From NCBI GenBank assembly GCA_049664225.1, contig JBATEX010000080.1, forward strand, positions 6,662-70,661: 64,000 bases of DNA. The letters are read 5' to 3'. Source of the stretch: JAUVRX01 sp049664225 (GTDB lineage Bacteria > Acidobacteriota > Thermoanaerobaculia > Multivoradales > JAHEKO01). Shown piece by piece: positions 1-8,577 of this stretch (positions within the stretch are counted from its first letter, which is position 1; every line of letters begins with the position of its first letter). The position numbers were made by a program, and so were the translations under genes. A model generated the notes under the pieces. The model ran no database searches, was not told where the DNA came from, and saw only the letters and a list, made by a program, of their open reading frames with translations.

Positions 1-798
1 CAACTCGGCGGCAGGAACTGCTGGCAGGCCGCTGCTGACATGCAACAACGCCTTGCGCCCGGGAAGACCCGAGAGCGACCCGAGAACCCTCTCCATCGCA
101 TCCAGAGTCCGTCTCGCATCGTGTTGTATCGAATCAGCGAGGTACTTGAAGGTTTCGACCGCTATCCTGGGAGACTGCAGGTCATCGATCCTTTGCAGGA
201 GGTCGCGGCGCTCGTCATCGTATCGAGCTCCGTAACAGGGAGTCGCCTCGATCTCGGTCAACGCCTTGGCAATGGACTCCGCGTCGCGCGTGAATGATTG
301 GTGCACTCGGATCGACCGGTCGAAAGAAACCAACATCACCTGGGCGTCGCTACCGAGATTCTCCTCCAGGAATCGACCCAGTGCCCGGAGTGAGCGCTGA
401 CGATCAAACGGCCGGATATTGAGGTTGTCAATGTAGACCACCAGCCAGAGTGGCTGGCTCTCCACCTGGTTTCCAGTGATCAAATCGGCTTGCTGTCCGG
501 ATGAGGATGTCGCAGTAGGGTTCGAAAAACCCTTCGTCGAGGGATTGACATGGGTTCGACCCACCAGAGAGAAATGTGAGATAGCGACTGGCTGGCCATC
601 CTCGAAGACCTTGAACTCCCCGACGTCGAGATCCGTGACGGGGCTCCCCTTCTTGTCCACGACGTGAACTTCCACATTGACGACGTCGACCTCGACCAAT
701 TCACTAAAAGTCGGCTCGGTTCCTGAGGCGGCCTGGCCGTTCACGGCCAGGACAAACACCATCGCAATCCATGAGGCGGTTCTTGGCATCGAGGGCAT
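1..798 (-). CDS. VWFA-related secreted protein (partial, C-terminus outside window)
   Basis: The frame stays open from the start at 798 to the left edge (266 codons), so the C-terminus is missing. The N-terminus carries a signal-like stretch (WIAMVFVLAVNGQAASG). A beta-rich segment follows with VDVVNVEVHVVDKKGSPV and LDVGEFKVFEDGQP, then the VWFA-like core with LWLVVYIDNLNIRPFDR and LPGRKALLHVSSGLP. This arrangement is typical of the VWFA-related family expanded in Acidobacteriota, usually exported proteins of unknown function. The start is supported by AAGGGAG about 8 nt upstream. The metal-site residues cannot be judged from the fragment. The family call is fairly safe; the function is unknown. 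Confidence 0.75.
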   Translation of the reverse strand, partial: MPSMPRTASWIAMVFVLAVNGQAASGTEPTFSELVEVDVVNVEVHVVDKKGSPVTDLDVGEFKVFEDGQPVAISHFSLVGRTHVNPSTKGFSNPTATSSSGQQADLITGNQVESQPLWLVVYIDNLNIRPFDRQRSLRALGRFLEENLGSDAQVMLVSFDRSIRVHQSFTRDAESIAKALTEIEATPCYGARYDDERRDLLQRIDDLQSPRIAVETFKYLADSIQHDARRTLDAMERVLGSLSGLPGRKALLHVSSGLPAVPAAEL

Positions 799-892
799 GG
801 CTGGAGCTCCCTTGGTTTCGACACTTCGTTCTCTACACTCCACCCTACGCCTCTTTCAGCCGAGGGTTCGTGAGGATCTTGTGAGGAAACCG

Positions 893-2674
893 TTAGGAGG
901 CTTCGGGTCGGGCAGTGCCGAGCAGCGTTTCGAGGTCAACGTCCTCGAATAGCGGCTGTAGAGCCGTGCTGCTCTCGATGCAAGGTGCACAGACGAAGCC
1001 CCGATCCCGCGCCGCCTCGAGCTGTTGGATACCGGACTGCTCGTCGCCGGCCATCACGAAAAGCTCGGCCATCTCGAAGTCGACCTCGCCATCCAAGCTG
1101 GCCTCGGCCTCGCGCTGATGGGCTAACTGACCCAGCACGACTCGTGCCTCGGCCCCATCTCCCTTCACCACGGCCAGCAACGCCTGGCATAGCCTGCCGT
1201 AAAGGTCGCCTGGGTGCTCTCGAAAGGCCGGCTCCAGGACCGCGATGGCCGCGTCGGTGTTGCCCAACTGCTGCTCGGCGTAGCCACGATAGAACCTGAA
1301 GTGCGGTGAGTCCCAACCCGTCATGAGGCCGAGGAAGCTCTCCCAGTCGTTCTGATAGCGATAGGAATAAGGCACGATGCCAGCCGCATACGGTAGAGCC
1401 GGCCATGCCTCGAGGGTTGCCTCGAACAGCCGACTCGATCCTTCGAGATCGCCGGTGTATCTGAGCACAGCGGATTGACCTAGCCGGATACCAAGGCTTC
1501 GAGGGAACCGCTCAGCCGCGCCAGCAAGCACGCCACTCGCCTCCTCAAGCCTGCCCTGATAAGTGAGCAGCGTGGCTCTGAGAGCGTAGGGAATCGGAGA
1601 GTCGGGCTCGACAGCGATCGCCCTCTCGATGGCTCTCTCCACTTCGGCCAGATGAGAGATCCTGCCAGCACAGAACTTCGCCTGCATCAGCCTGACTCCG
1701 CCAAGCCAGGTCCAGGCCGGGGCGAAATCGGGCTCCAGCTCGACCGATCGAGTCAGCAGCTCGGCTGTGGCACCTTCGTCGCAGACCGGACCCGTTTCCG
1801 CAACCGCCAGCAGGTACAGCTGCCACGCCTCTCGTCTTTCCGGTGGACTGGAGAACTCGCGATCCAGGGTAGTCAAGAGTCTGGGCACGATCGTCTCGGC
1901 CACCGCTCGACGGACCGACTCGAAGAGATCCGAAGACTCACCAGGCTGGACCCGGGGAACCACCAGAGTGCCGAGAGGGCTGGTTTCCAAGCTTCCAGAT
2001 GGCAGTTGGTGTTCCAGCAATGTCCGGATCCGAGCATGCCCCACGATAGGGCTCGGCTCGACCTCCAGCACCAGCAGTGTGCCGGCCGGAGTCTCGATCC
2101 CTGAGAACCCTGAGTCTTCCGCCAGTTGCAGACGGATCAGATCCCGAATTGCGAGCGCCAGCCACTGCAACTCGGTGTCGGAACCTGCAACATTCAGCAC
2201 AACCGGCACCGGGCTCGCTTCCGAGGTATCAGGGACATCCTTGGAAGGATGAAGAAAATGCCATGATAGTCCGGCCATCAGAACCAACAAAACGGCGGCC
2301 GCGACTCGGAAGTACACGGTCGAGCGATCTCGGCCGGCGGCTCGCGGCTGATCGGAGTCTTCTCGATGGACTTCTACGGGTGCAACGCAGCGATAACCAC
2401 GACCATGAATCGTTTTGATCAGGCTGTCTTGTGCGCCGTTGTCGCCGACCGCACGCCGTGCTTCCATGATGCACCGTGAAACTGCCGAGTCTGAGACATG
2501 CTCACTGTGCCAGACCTGCTCCAGCAGCTCTTGTTTCGAAATCACCCGGTCGGCATGCTGGACAAGATAGAGAAGAGTCTCAAAGACCCGCGGTTCTACA
2601 GGAATCGCCCCATTAGGGCCACGAATTTCCAGCTTTTTATCGTCTAGAACACGGTCCCCGAATTGGTAGATCAT
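893..2674 (-). CDS. Winged-helix DNA-binding / transmembrane / TPR regulator (CadC-like)
   Basis: 593 aa. Residues 1-100 form an OmpR/PhoB-type winged helix with the usual ending (IKTIHGRGYRCVAPVEV). One membrane helix lies near residues 123-143 (FRVAAAVLLVLMAGLSW), followed by a periplasmic region whose second half is TPR-like helical repeats (for example FAPAWTWLGGVRLMQAKF and ALRATLLTYQGRLEEA). The design resembles CadC/ToxR one-component membrane regulators: DNA binding inside, sensing or scaffolding outside. It starts 15 bp after serS and is probably co-transcribed with it. No good Shine-Dalgarno sequence precedes the ATG. The target genes cannot be read from the sequence. Confidence 0.85.
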   Translation of the reverse strand: MIYQFGDRVLDDKKLEIRGPNGAIPVEPRVFETLLYLVQHADRVISKQELLEQVWHSEHVSDSAVSRCIMEARRAVGDNGAQDSLIKTIHGRGYRCVAPVEVHREDSDQPRAAGRDRSTVYFRVAAAVLLVLMAGLSWHFLHPSKDVPDTSEASPVPVVLNVAGSDTELQWLALAIRDLIRLQLAEDSGFSGIETPAGTLLVLEVEPSPIVGHARIRTLLEHQLPSGSLETSPLGTLVVPRVQPGESSDLFESVRRAVAETIVPRLLTTLDREFSSPPERREAWQLYLLAVAETGPVCDEGATAELLTRSVELEPDFAPAWTWLGGVRLMQAKFCAGRISHLAEVERAIERAIAVEPDSPIPYALRATLLTYQGRLEEASGVLAGAAERFPRSLGIRLGQSAVLRYTGDLEGSSRLFEATLEAWPALPYAAGIVPYSYRYQNDWESFLGLMTGWDSPHFRFYRGYAEQQLGNTDAAIAVLEPAFREHPGDLYGRLCQALLAVVKGDGAEARVVLGQLAHQREAEASLDGEVDFEMAELFVMAGDEQSGIQQLEAARDRGFVCAPCIESSTALQPLFEDVDLETLLGTARPEAS

Positions 2675-2689
2675 TGCGCCGGCTTGCTG

Positions 2690-3973
2690 CTAGCCCGAAG
2701 CCACAGGTATGCGGTCGGTACCCATGTAAGGCCGCAAGACCTTGGGGATTGTCACCGAGCCGTTTTCGTTCTGGCAGTTCTCCAGAATCGCCACCAGGGT
2801 GCGGCCGACTGCCAGGCCAGAACCGTTCAGCGTGTGAACAAGGCGGGTCTTGCCGCCATGGGCAGGACGGTAGCGGATATTGGCCCGCCTAGCCTGGAAA
2901 GCGGTGCAGTTGGAACACGAGGAGATCTCCCGGTAGGCATCCTGCCCGGGTAGCCATACCTCCAGGTCGTAGGTCTTGGCGGCAGCGAACCCCATGTCAC
3001 CAGTGGACAGACAGACCGTGCGATAGGGCAGCTCGAGCAGCTGCAGGGCCTTCTCTGCCTGGGAAGTCAACTCTTCGAGAACCTCGAAACTCGTCTCCGG
3101 AGTGACGAACTGGAAGAGCTCGACCTTGTTGAACTGGTGCTGGCGGATCAGACCCCTAACATCCCTCCCGTGGGATCCGGCCTCGGCCCGGAAGCAGGGG
3201 GTGTAGGCCACATAGCGGATTGGCAGCTGTGACTCCTCGAGGGTCTCGCTGCGATGGATGTTGGTCAGCGGCACCTCGGCTGTGGGAGCCAGAAAGTACT
3301 CGTGATCCTCGAGCTTGAATAGATCCTCTTCGAACTTGGGCAGCTGCCCGGAGCCGACGAGTGAGTCCCGGCTGACAATGAACGGTGGCAGAACCTCGGT
3401 GTAGCCGTGCTCCCGGGTGTGCAGGTCGAGGAAGAAATTGATCAGCGCCCGTTCCAGATGCGCACCGGCACCGAAGTAAGCGGTGAATCGAGCACCGGTG
3501 ATCTTGGCACCGCGCTCGAAATCCAGGATCCCCAACTCCGGCCCGAGATCCCAGTGGGCCTTGGGCTCGAAATCGAACTCCCGAGGTGTGCCGACCCGCC
3601 GCTCCTCGCGATTGGCCGATTCGTCTTCGCCGCGGGGCACGCTCACATCCGGAAGGTTGGGCAAGGTGAGCTCCACATCGGCCAGCTTGGTTTCCACATC
3701 AGAGATCGTCTCCTCCAGCTCTCCGATGCGACCCTTGAGCCGGCCAACCTCCTCGATCTGAGCAGCGGCGTCACCGCCCTGCTGTTTGACCTTGCCGATC
3801 TCTTTGCTGGCCTCGTTCCGGCGCCGCTTCAGGTCCTCGACCTCGACCAGTGCCTCGCGACGCTCCCTGTCGAGGACCTCCCAGCTGTCGAACAGCTCGG
3901 GGTCGGTACCCCGCGTGGCTAGCAGCTCCCGAACCTCCTGCGGTCGTTCTCGCAGCATCTCTCTCGATAGCAT
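2690..3973 (-). CDS. serS: Seryl-tRNA synthetase
   Basis: 427 aa, the normal length for bacterial SerRS. The first ~110 residues are the long antiparallel coiled-coil arm that grips tRNA-Ser (RREALVEVEDLKRRRNEASK, then GRLKGRIGELEETI). The class II core follows, with motif 2 (FRAEAGSHGRDVRGLIRQHQ) and the C-terminal motif 3 region (NGSGLAVGRTLVAILENCQ). It charges tRNA-Ser with serine in the cytosol; in a Sec-using cell the same enzyme also charges tRNA-Sec. A promoter-like pair sits so close upstream that transcription should begin at or beside the ATG. The CadC-like regulator gene follows 15 bp downstream. Confidence 0.97.
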   Translation of the reverse strand: MLSREMLRERPQEVRELLATRGTDPELFDSWEVLDRERREALVEVEDLKRRRNEASKEIGKVKQQGGDAAAQIEEVGRLKGRIGELEETISDVETKLADVELTLPNLPDVSVPRGEDESANREERRVGTPREFDFEPKAHWDLGPELGILDFERGAKITGARFTAYFGAGAHLERALINFFLDLHTREHGYTEVLPPFIVSRDSLVGSGQLPKFEEDLFKLEDHEYFLAPTAEVPLTNIHRSETLEESQLPIRYVAYTPCFRAEAGSHGRDVRGLIRQHQFNKVELFQFVTPETSFEVLEELTSQAEKALQLLELPYRTVCLSTGDMGFAAAKTYDLEVWLPGQDAYREISSCSNCTAFQARRANIRYRPAHGGKTRLVHTLNGSGLAVGRTLVAILENCQNENGSVTIPKVLRPYMGTDRIPVASG

Positions 3974-3979
3974 GAGGCG

Positions 3980-4008
3980 AGTCTAATCAGGGCGACAGAA
4001 GGGGTCAA
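3980..4008 (-). promoter_or_regulatory. Sigma70-type promoter of serS, predicted leaderless start
   Basis: On the minus strand TTGACC (4008-4003) and TAGACT (3985-3980) are separated by exactly 17 bp. Only 6 bp lie between the -10 box and the A of the serS ATG at 3973, so the predicted transcription start coincides with the start codon. No Shine-Dalgarno sequence is available, consistent with a leaderless mRNA. Confidence 0.6.
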
Positions 4009-4106
4009 CGACCGCCGAGCCACTTCTGACCGTCGCAAGCGATAAGATCCGATCCAAAGACTACCCGGCTTCGGGGCTTCTGATTCGACGCCCGGGAGAC
4101 GCATCC

Positions 4107-5822
4107 ATGAGCTCGCACGCCCGCTTCTCTCCAGCCAGCGTCGCCGTCGTCCTGGCCGCCGGGGCGTCACTGTTCCTGCTGGCCGCGGCGCAGGCCGATC
4201 CCCAGGCAGCAGCGGAAACCCGGTATCTGGCCTTCTGGTCCACGGCGGTGCTTCTTTGCGCGGCGGGACTCTCGAGACAGCCATCCTTCGAGCTGGCCGG
4301 TAGCACTATACTGCTCGTGCTGGCTGGTTGGGTGGTACCTGCGGGGCCCGTGCGTGCCGCGACTTTCGGATTGCTCCTGACTGCCAGTCTGGGACTCGCA
4401 ATCTTTCGACGCCTCGCCGATTACTCTGACGGTATCGATTGGAGCTTCTGGGTCCCGGCCACCCTCGGAGCTCAATTCCTCGCCAGGTCCGATCAGCTCT
4501 TGACGAACCCGCTGGAGCCCAGAACGCTCTTTGGGTTGGTCGCCCTGCCTCTCGCCGCTGCCTGGAGCCTTGGTCTAGTCGGCCGAAACCGCGGTGTCGG
4601 GGCGGCACTGCTGACTGCCGGTGTCAGTCTGGTGCTTGTCCCAGGCTGGAGTGTGGCTGTTGTCCTGTCGCTTCTCGGCGTCGCCCTGAGAATCGCTTCC
4701 CCCATCGGAGCGGCAAGGAGCTGGATCCGCTTCGTTGCGCTAGTACTGCTGGTGATTCTTGCCGGCCTCTGGCACCCGAGTCTTCCAGTCGTGATTCTCC
4801 TCACGACGCTGTTTGTAGCTTCCCCGCGGGATTGGAAGGGGAACGCAGCCGTAGTTCTGGGAACGGTCCTTGCCCTGGTGCTTCTGCCAGCAGTCCGCTC
4901 CTGGGAGGAGAGCCTCCTCGCGACCGGCCTGATCCTTGTCCTGCTGCCAGCGACGCCCCTGGTGGGCAGCGAGGATTCACGACAAGTGATGCCGGCGGCT
5001 CTTCTAGTGGCCTTCCTCGCCGCACGAACAGTCCCGCTTCCTGGCGCTCTGGCAGCACCTCTGGCTGCGGCAGCCCTCTGCATTCCGCGGCAGGGAACCT
5101 ATGTCACCCTGCAGCGCATCTGGACGGGGGTGCTCGTCACTGGAGCCCTGCTCCTTGCCGCATACCCCTGGCTGCGAACCGGACCCCGGAGCGACACACT
5201 GCGACTCTTCGGAGTCGGTGGGGGTTGGTCCTCGGTGCTCGGCGTCTTGATCGGCTTCCTGGTGATCGCCTGGCTGGCGGAGATGGCACAGGCTCGAAAA
5301 CGAAGGGCCCTACTTCCTGCGGCACTGGCACTGGGGGCTCTCGCCGTCGCCGCACTCCTGCAGCTGCCATCCTCGAGCACCTACTCTCTAGCCGGTAGTC
5401 CGATCGTCATGACTTCTGAACTGCACGAAGTCGTCCGAGATCTGGAGCCCGACGTACCGGTTGATTCGGTAGTGATCGATTCCTACTTGGAGAACTCCAC
5501 GTCTCTGCTCACGGGCACCCCGGTCGCCGAGGTCACCCTGGACACGGAGGATGGCAAACACCAGCGTTGGCTCCTTCGAGTCGGCATCGAAAGCGGAGAG
5601 TGGGCGGCTCGACGAGAAGACGTGGCGAGCCTGGAGGGTTTCCAGGCGCCACCGCCGTGGCTGACCTGGTTACCGGGCGGTAGCGAAGTCTACGCCCAGC
5701 TCTACCGCGCCCGTTGGGACCTCCCCGAACCGGCTACAGCCACACGGATCACGATTGCACGCAGACCAGAGCTGCCACCTGAGGTTGGGATCGCGATCTT
5801 TCGCCTGGAGATTCGACAATGA
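4107..5822 (+). CDS. Polytopic membrane protein of unknown function
   Basis: 571 aa. Residues 1 to about 430 are almost continuous hydrophobic helices (for example VAVVLAAGASLFLLAAAQA and ALLVTGALLLAAYPWL in style), rich in Leu, Ala and Val. A soluble, probably extracytoplasmic domain of about 140 residues ends the protein (from SPIVMTSELHEVVRDLEPDV). GGGAGAC lies 7 nt before the ATG. The stop overlaps the next start as ATGA, so the two membrane proteins are translationally coupled and likely act together. I recognise no catalytic motif. By size and partner it could belong to a surface-polysaccharide or glycolipid system; that is inference from context. Confidence 0.7.
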   Translation: MSSHARFSPASVAVVLAAGASLFLLAAAQADPQAAAETRYLAFWSTAVLLCAAGLSRQPSFELAGSTILLVLAGWVVPAGPVRAATFGLLLTASLGLAIFRRLADYSDGIDWSFWVPATLGAQFLARSDQLLTNPLEPRTLFGLVALPLAAAWSLGLVGRNRGVGAALLTAGVSLVLVPGWSVAVVLSLLGVALRIASPIGAARSWIRFVALVLLVILAGLWHPSLPVVILLTTLFVASPRDWKGNAAVVLGTVLALVLLPAVRSWEESLLATGLILVLLPATPLVGSEDSRQVMPAALLVAFLAARTVPLPGALAAPLAAAALCIPRQGTYVTLQRIWTGVLVTGALLLAAYPWLRTGPRSDTLRLFGVGGGWSSVLGVLIGFLVIAWLAEMAQARKRRALLPAALALGALAVAALLQLPSSSTYSLAGSPIVMTSELHEVVRDLEPDVPVDSVVIDSYLENSTSLLTGTPVAEVTLDTEDGKHQRWLLRVGIESGEWAARREDVASLEGFQAPPPWLTWLPGGSEVYAQLYRARWDLPEPATATRITIARRPELPPEVGIAIFRLEIRQ

Positions 5823-8062
5823 TCGGCGAACGGGCACCCTCCCCGGTCGGGGTCCTTGCGGTTGGCCTGGTGGTGTCCGCGGTTGCCCGTTTCGCTCTGC
5901 CTCTCGGGCCGGAAGATCCCTTTCGTTCCACCCTGATCGCTCTACCTCTGATCGTCACCGCCTTCGTCGCTCTTGGAAACTGGGCCAATGCACGCGGTGG
6001 CCGGCCAACACCGCCACGAATCGCTCTGTTGGAGTGGACCTCTCTCGCATTCCTCCTCCTCCTGGTGCTCGCCAGGAAGAGTCTCGGGTTTCTCGGCGAT
6101 CCAACGGTCTTCGACGGGGTCATCGCAGCCGGTTTTCTTCTTCTTCTGGGTCACCGAACCGCACGCATCCTGATGGCGCTGCGGCCGGCCCTGGAGCAGG
6201 GTGGACAGAAGAATCCCTCAATCGTCTTCTTCTACTTGCCGTTTGTGGTCTATCTGGCGATTCTCCCCTGGTCGTCCTTTCGGCACGCCCCAGATGGAGA
6301 CGAGCCCCACTACCTGCTGTTGACCCATAGTCTGGCCTACGATCTGGAGACCGACCTAGCCAACAACTACGTCCAAGGTGACTCCCTCGCCTTCATGGGT
6401 AGGAATCTAGAGGCGCAGCTGGGAGACCCCGTTGGGCCGAACGGCGAGCAATACTCACGCCACAACGTGCTGCTACCGCTGGTTCTGGCGCCTGCCTACC
6501 GTCTGGCGGGGCTGGCCGGCGCCCTGGTGGTCATGGTCGCCCTCACCGCGGCCCTGGTCTGGGCGACGCTCTATCTGGCGATGGTCTACCGCTTCTGGGA
6601 CCCAGTCGGAACCCTTTCGGGCTACGCTATCCTCGCCTTCACGGCACCCCTGCTGCTCTATTCCTACCAGGTCTGGGTCGAAGTACCCGCGGCACTTCTG
6701 ACAGTGATCGCCCTGGTGCGAATCCGCCAGATGGCCGACGAAGAAGCTCGCGATTGGACCACGTGGGTTCGAATCAGCCTACCAATCCTGGTGCTGCCTC
6801 TTCTGAAGATTCGTTTCGTCCTGCTGGCGGGGTCTCTCGTGGCTCTGGCCAGTTGGTATGCCGGCGGCCGAAGAGCGCGACGGAGGACCGCAATGCTCCT
6901 GGCGTCTCTGGGAGCTGTCACCATTTCGATCCTGCTGTTCAACCGGATCTTCTTCCAGAATCCGCTCAAATACCACGACATCGATGGACTACGAGCCTAT
7001 GCCCAGTCGCCCGTCGTCTACCTCCAAGGATTTCTGGGCCTGTTCTACGATTGCGCCTTCGGTCTCTTCGCCTATGCGCCCATCTGGCTGCTGGTCGTAC
7101 CGGCCGCCTTGTTGCTGCTGCAACGGCACACCCGAGTGCTCATCGATTCGCTCTTCGTGGTGCTTCCCTATCTGTTGCTGGTGGCACCTCGCGGCGAGTG
7201 GTTCGGCGGCTGGTCGCCGCCGTTTCGCTACGGGATCGTCGCGCTACCTTTCCTGGCCCTTTGGCTCATCCCGCTCTTGTCCGATCGGTCACGAGGCGGT
7301 AGACAGTTCCTGATCGCTGGACTGGCCGCTGCTACGGTCGCACTCACCATTGTCTGGATCGTCCAGCCCGGTTGGACCTACAACCTGGCCCACGGCCGGA
7401 GTCACCTGCTGGACTACCTCTCCAGTGCCTTGAGAGCTGATACCGCCAGGCTGTTCCCCAGTTCGACCCGACCGCGCCTCGCGACCTGGATCTGGCCGCT
7501 TCTTACGGTTCCGGCAGTCTGTCTTCTCTGGTGGGCGCCAAAGCGAGGCGCTCGTACGGGGGCCGTTCTGGGGCTGTGCTCTGCACTGCTCGTACCAGCT
7601 CTCGTCGCGTTCGGGGCCCAGCAGCGCCACACCTCGGTTGTCGAGCTCGAGGATCCATGGATCGAAACCACCGGAGGCGAGGTCTACCCCGAGCTGTGGG
7701 TGGTCTATCGCCCCCGATATCGAGGCGGCTGGACCCTGCCGGCTGGGGAGAGCGTGTCGATTCCGGTAGTGCCCGACGGCAGTCGGCTCGACCTGATCGT
7801 CGAGCTCCAAGAGCCGACGGCGCTCATGGGACCAGCCGTGCTGGAAATCCAGGCGGGCGACCAGAACCTGACGCAACGACCGATTCAAGCCGAGGGTAGG
7901 TGGCGTCGAATCCTCGTGGCCGATCTTCCCTGGGACGGAGACGGGCCCTTGGTCTTCACCATTCGCCGGCCCAGCAGGGTTGCGAAGCCTGTAGTTCTCT
8001 TGGATCGTGCCTGGCTCGAATGGCGGGAGGGTGGGAGCCCTTCCCCCACAACGATTCCGTGA
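5819..8062 (+). CDS. GT-C-like polytopic membrane glycosyltransferase candidate
   Basis: 747 aa with about 12-14 hydrophobic helices. After the second group of helices comes an acidic loop, FRHAPDGDEPHYLLLTHSL, where the GDEPHY element looks like the first-loop acidic motif of GT-C enzymes (dolichyl- or polyprenyl-phosphate-sugar dependent). A soluble beta-rich tail follows from about residue 600. Such enzymes transfer sugars from lipid-linked donors on the outer face of the cytoplasmic membrane. The gene overlaps its upstream membrane partner (ATGA), and CTGGAGA serves as ribosome-binding site. The family assignment is by architecture only; donor and acceptor are unknown. Confidence 0.55.
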   Translation: MIGERAPSPVGVLAVGLVVSAVARFALPLGPEDPFRSTLIALPLIVTAFVALGNWANARGGRPTPPRIALLEWTSLAFLLLLVLARKSLGFLGDPTVFDGVIAAGFLLLLGHRTARILMALRPALEQGGQKNPSIVFFYLPFVVYLAILPWSSFRHAPDGDEPHYLLLTHSLAYDLETDLANNYVQGDSLAFMGRNLEAQLGDPVGPNGEQYSRHNVLLPLVLAPAYRLAGLAGALVVMVALTAALVWATLYLAMVYRFWDPVGTLSGYAILAFTAPLLLYSYQVWVEVPAALLTVIALVRIRQMADEEARDWTTWVRISLPILVLPLLKIRFVLLAGSLVALASWYAGGRRARRRTAMLLASLGAVTISILLFNRIFFQNPLKYHDIDGLRAYAQSPVVYLQGFLGLFYDCAFGLFAYAPIWLLVVPAALLLLQRHTRVLIDSLFVVLPYLLLVAPRGEWFGGWSPPFRYGIVALPFLALWLIPLLSDRSRGGRQFLIAGLAAATVALTIVWIVQPGWTYNLAHGRSHLLDYLSSALRADTARLFPSSTRPRLATWIWPLLTVPAVCLLWWAPKRGARTGAVLGLCSALLVPALVAFGAQQRHTSVVELEDPWIETTGGEVYPELWVVYRPRYRGGWTLPAGESVSIPVVPDGSRLDLIVELQEPTALMGPAVLEIQAGDQNLTQRPIQAEGRWRRILVADLPWDGDGPLVFTIRRPSRVAKPVVLLDRAWLEWREGGSPSPTTIP

Positions 8063-8298
8063 TGTCAGGGCGTCATGCTGGTTCCTATCGACATTCGGGT
8101 AATCTTCCGCCACGAGCCGCCTGGTTTTGGGGAGATCTTCCCGGACACCAGCCGGTGATGCCAGTCGGCCGACCACGATGGGCCCCGGCAAATACCGAAG
8201 AAACCCCTTGTCCTACCTACACTTTGCCCCTCTGCAAGACAGCGAGAAACATTTAGGCATGGCTCTTGCTGCATACCTCCGGAGGGAGGGGGTTCTCT
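8063..8298. other. Gene-less stretch
   Basis: Between the GT-C-like gene and the small membrane protein I see no convincing reading frame, tRNA or clear promoter pair. Short inverted segments exist (for example around 8140-8170) but none is followed by a T-run. Confidence 0.4.
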
Positions 8299-8469
8299 AT
8301 GGCAAGCGACGATCTGAAGCCATTTGGAGTCGAGGTTCGGGCTGGCGCTGACGAGGCACGGTCGATGAGCCTCGATGCGGATGTGAGGGGCTTTACCGGT
8401 CTGCTCGTGGGCTTGGCGATCGGCATCGTGTCCTGGGGACTGATCCTCATGATCTGGTGGCTGGTCTAG
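8299..8469 (+). CDS. Small single-pass membrane protein
   Basis: 56 aa. The first ~32 residues are polar (MASDDLKPFGVEVRAGADEA); the rest is one strong membrane helix (GLLVGLAIGIVSWGLILMIW) ending in WLV. The ATG at 8299 is preferred over an in-frame ATG at 8266 because GGAGGGAGGGG lies just before it. No family is recognised. The gene stands alone between the membrane-protein pair and the convergent pdxA, and a strong hairpin repeat follows its stop at once. Confidence 0.55.
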   Translation: MASDDLKPFGVEVRAGADEARSMSLDADVRGFTGLLVGLAIGIVSWGLILMIWWLV

Positions 8470-8483
8470 CACAGGACAACATT

Positions 8484-8558
8484 CTCCCCTACAACTCCAT
8501 CTGATGTAGGGGAGCCCCTTGCGGGCTCCCGCGGGAGGGGGCAAGCGCCTCCCCTACA
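8484..8558. repeat. Structured intergenic repeat, family A, copy 1
   Basis: The core (8505-8558) is bounded by a perfect 10-bp inverted repeat, tgtaggggag and ctcccctaca. Inside are two hairpins: GGGAGCCC-cttgc-GGGCTCCC (8510-8530) and a second G-rich/C-rich stem (8533-8553). A further ctcccctaca at 8484-8493 can compete for the left arm. A second copy at 61270-61322 shares 35 identical bases from 8506. It lies between convergent genes, so a role in bidirectional termination or mRNA 3' protection is plausible. Confidence 0.75.
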
Positions 8559-8577
8559 ACAGCTCCAGGCAGGTCCT

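Noticed and set aside
7289..8191. Long antisense reading frames opposite real genes (also about 4439-5398, 56789-57880, 61945-63135)
   Set aside because: They mirror well-supported genes, have shadow-like composition (Arg/Gly/Pro-rich or repeats of the sense codons) and no ribosome-binding sites or families.
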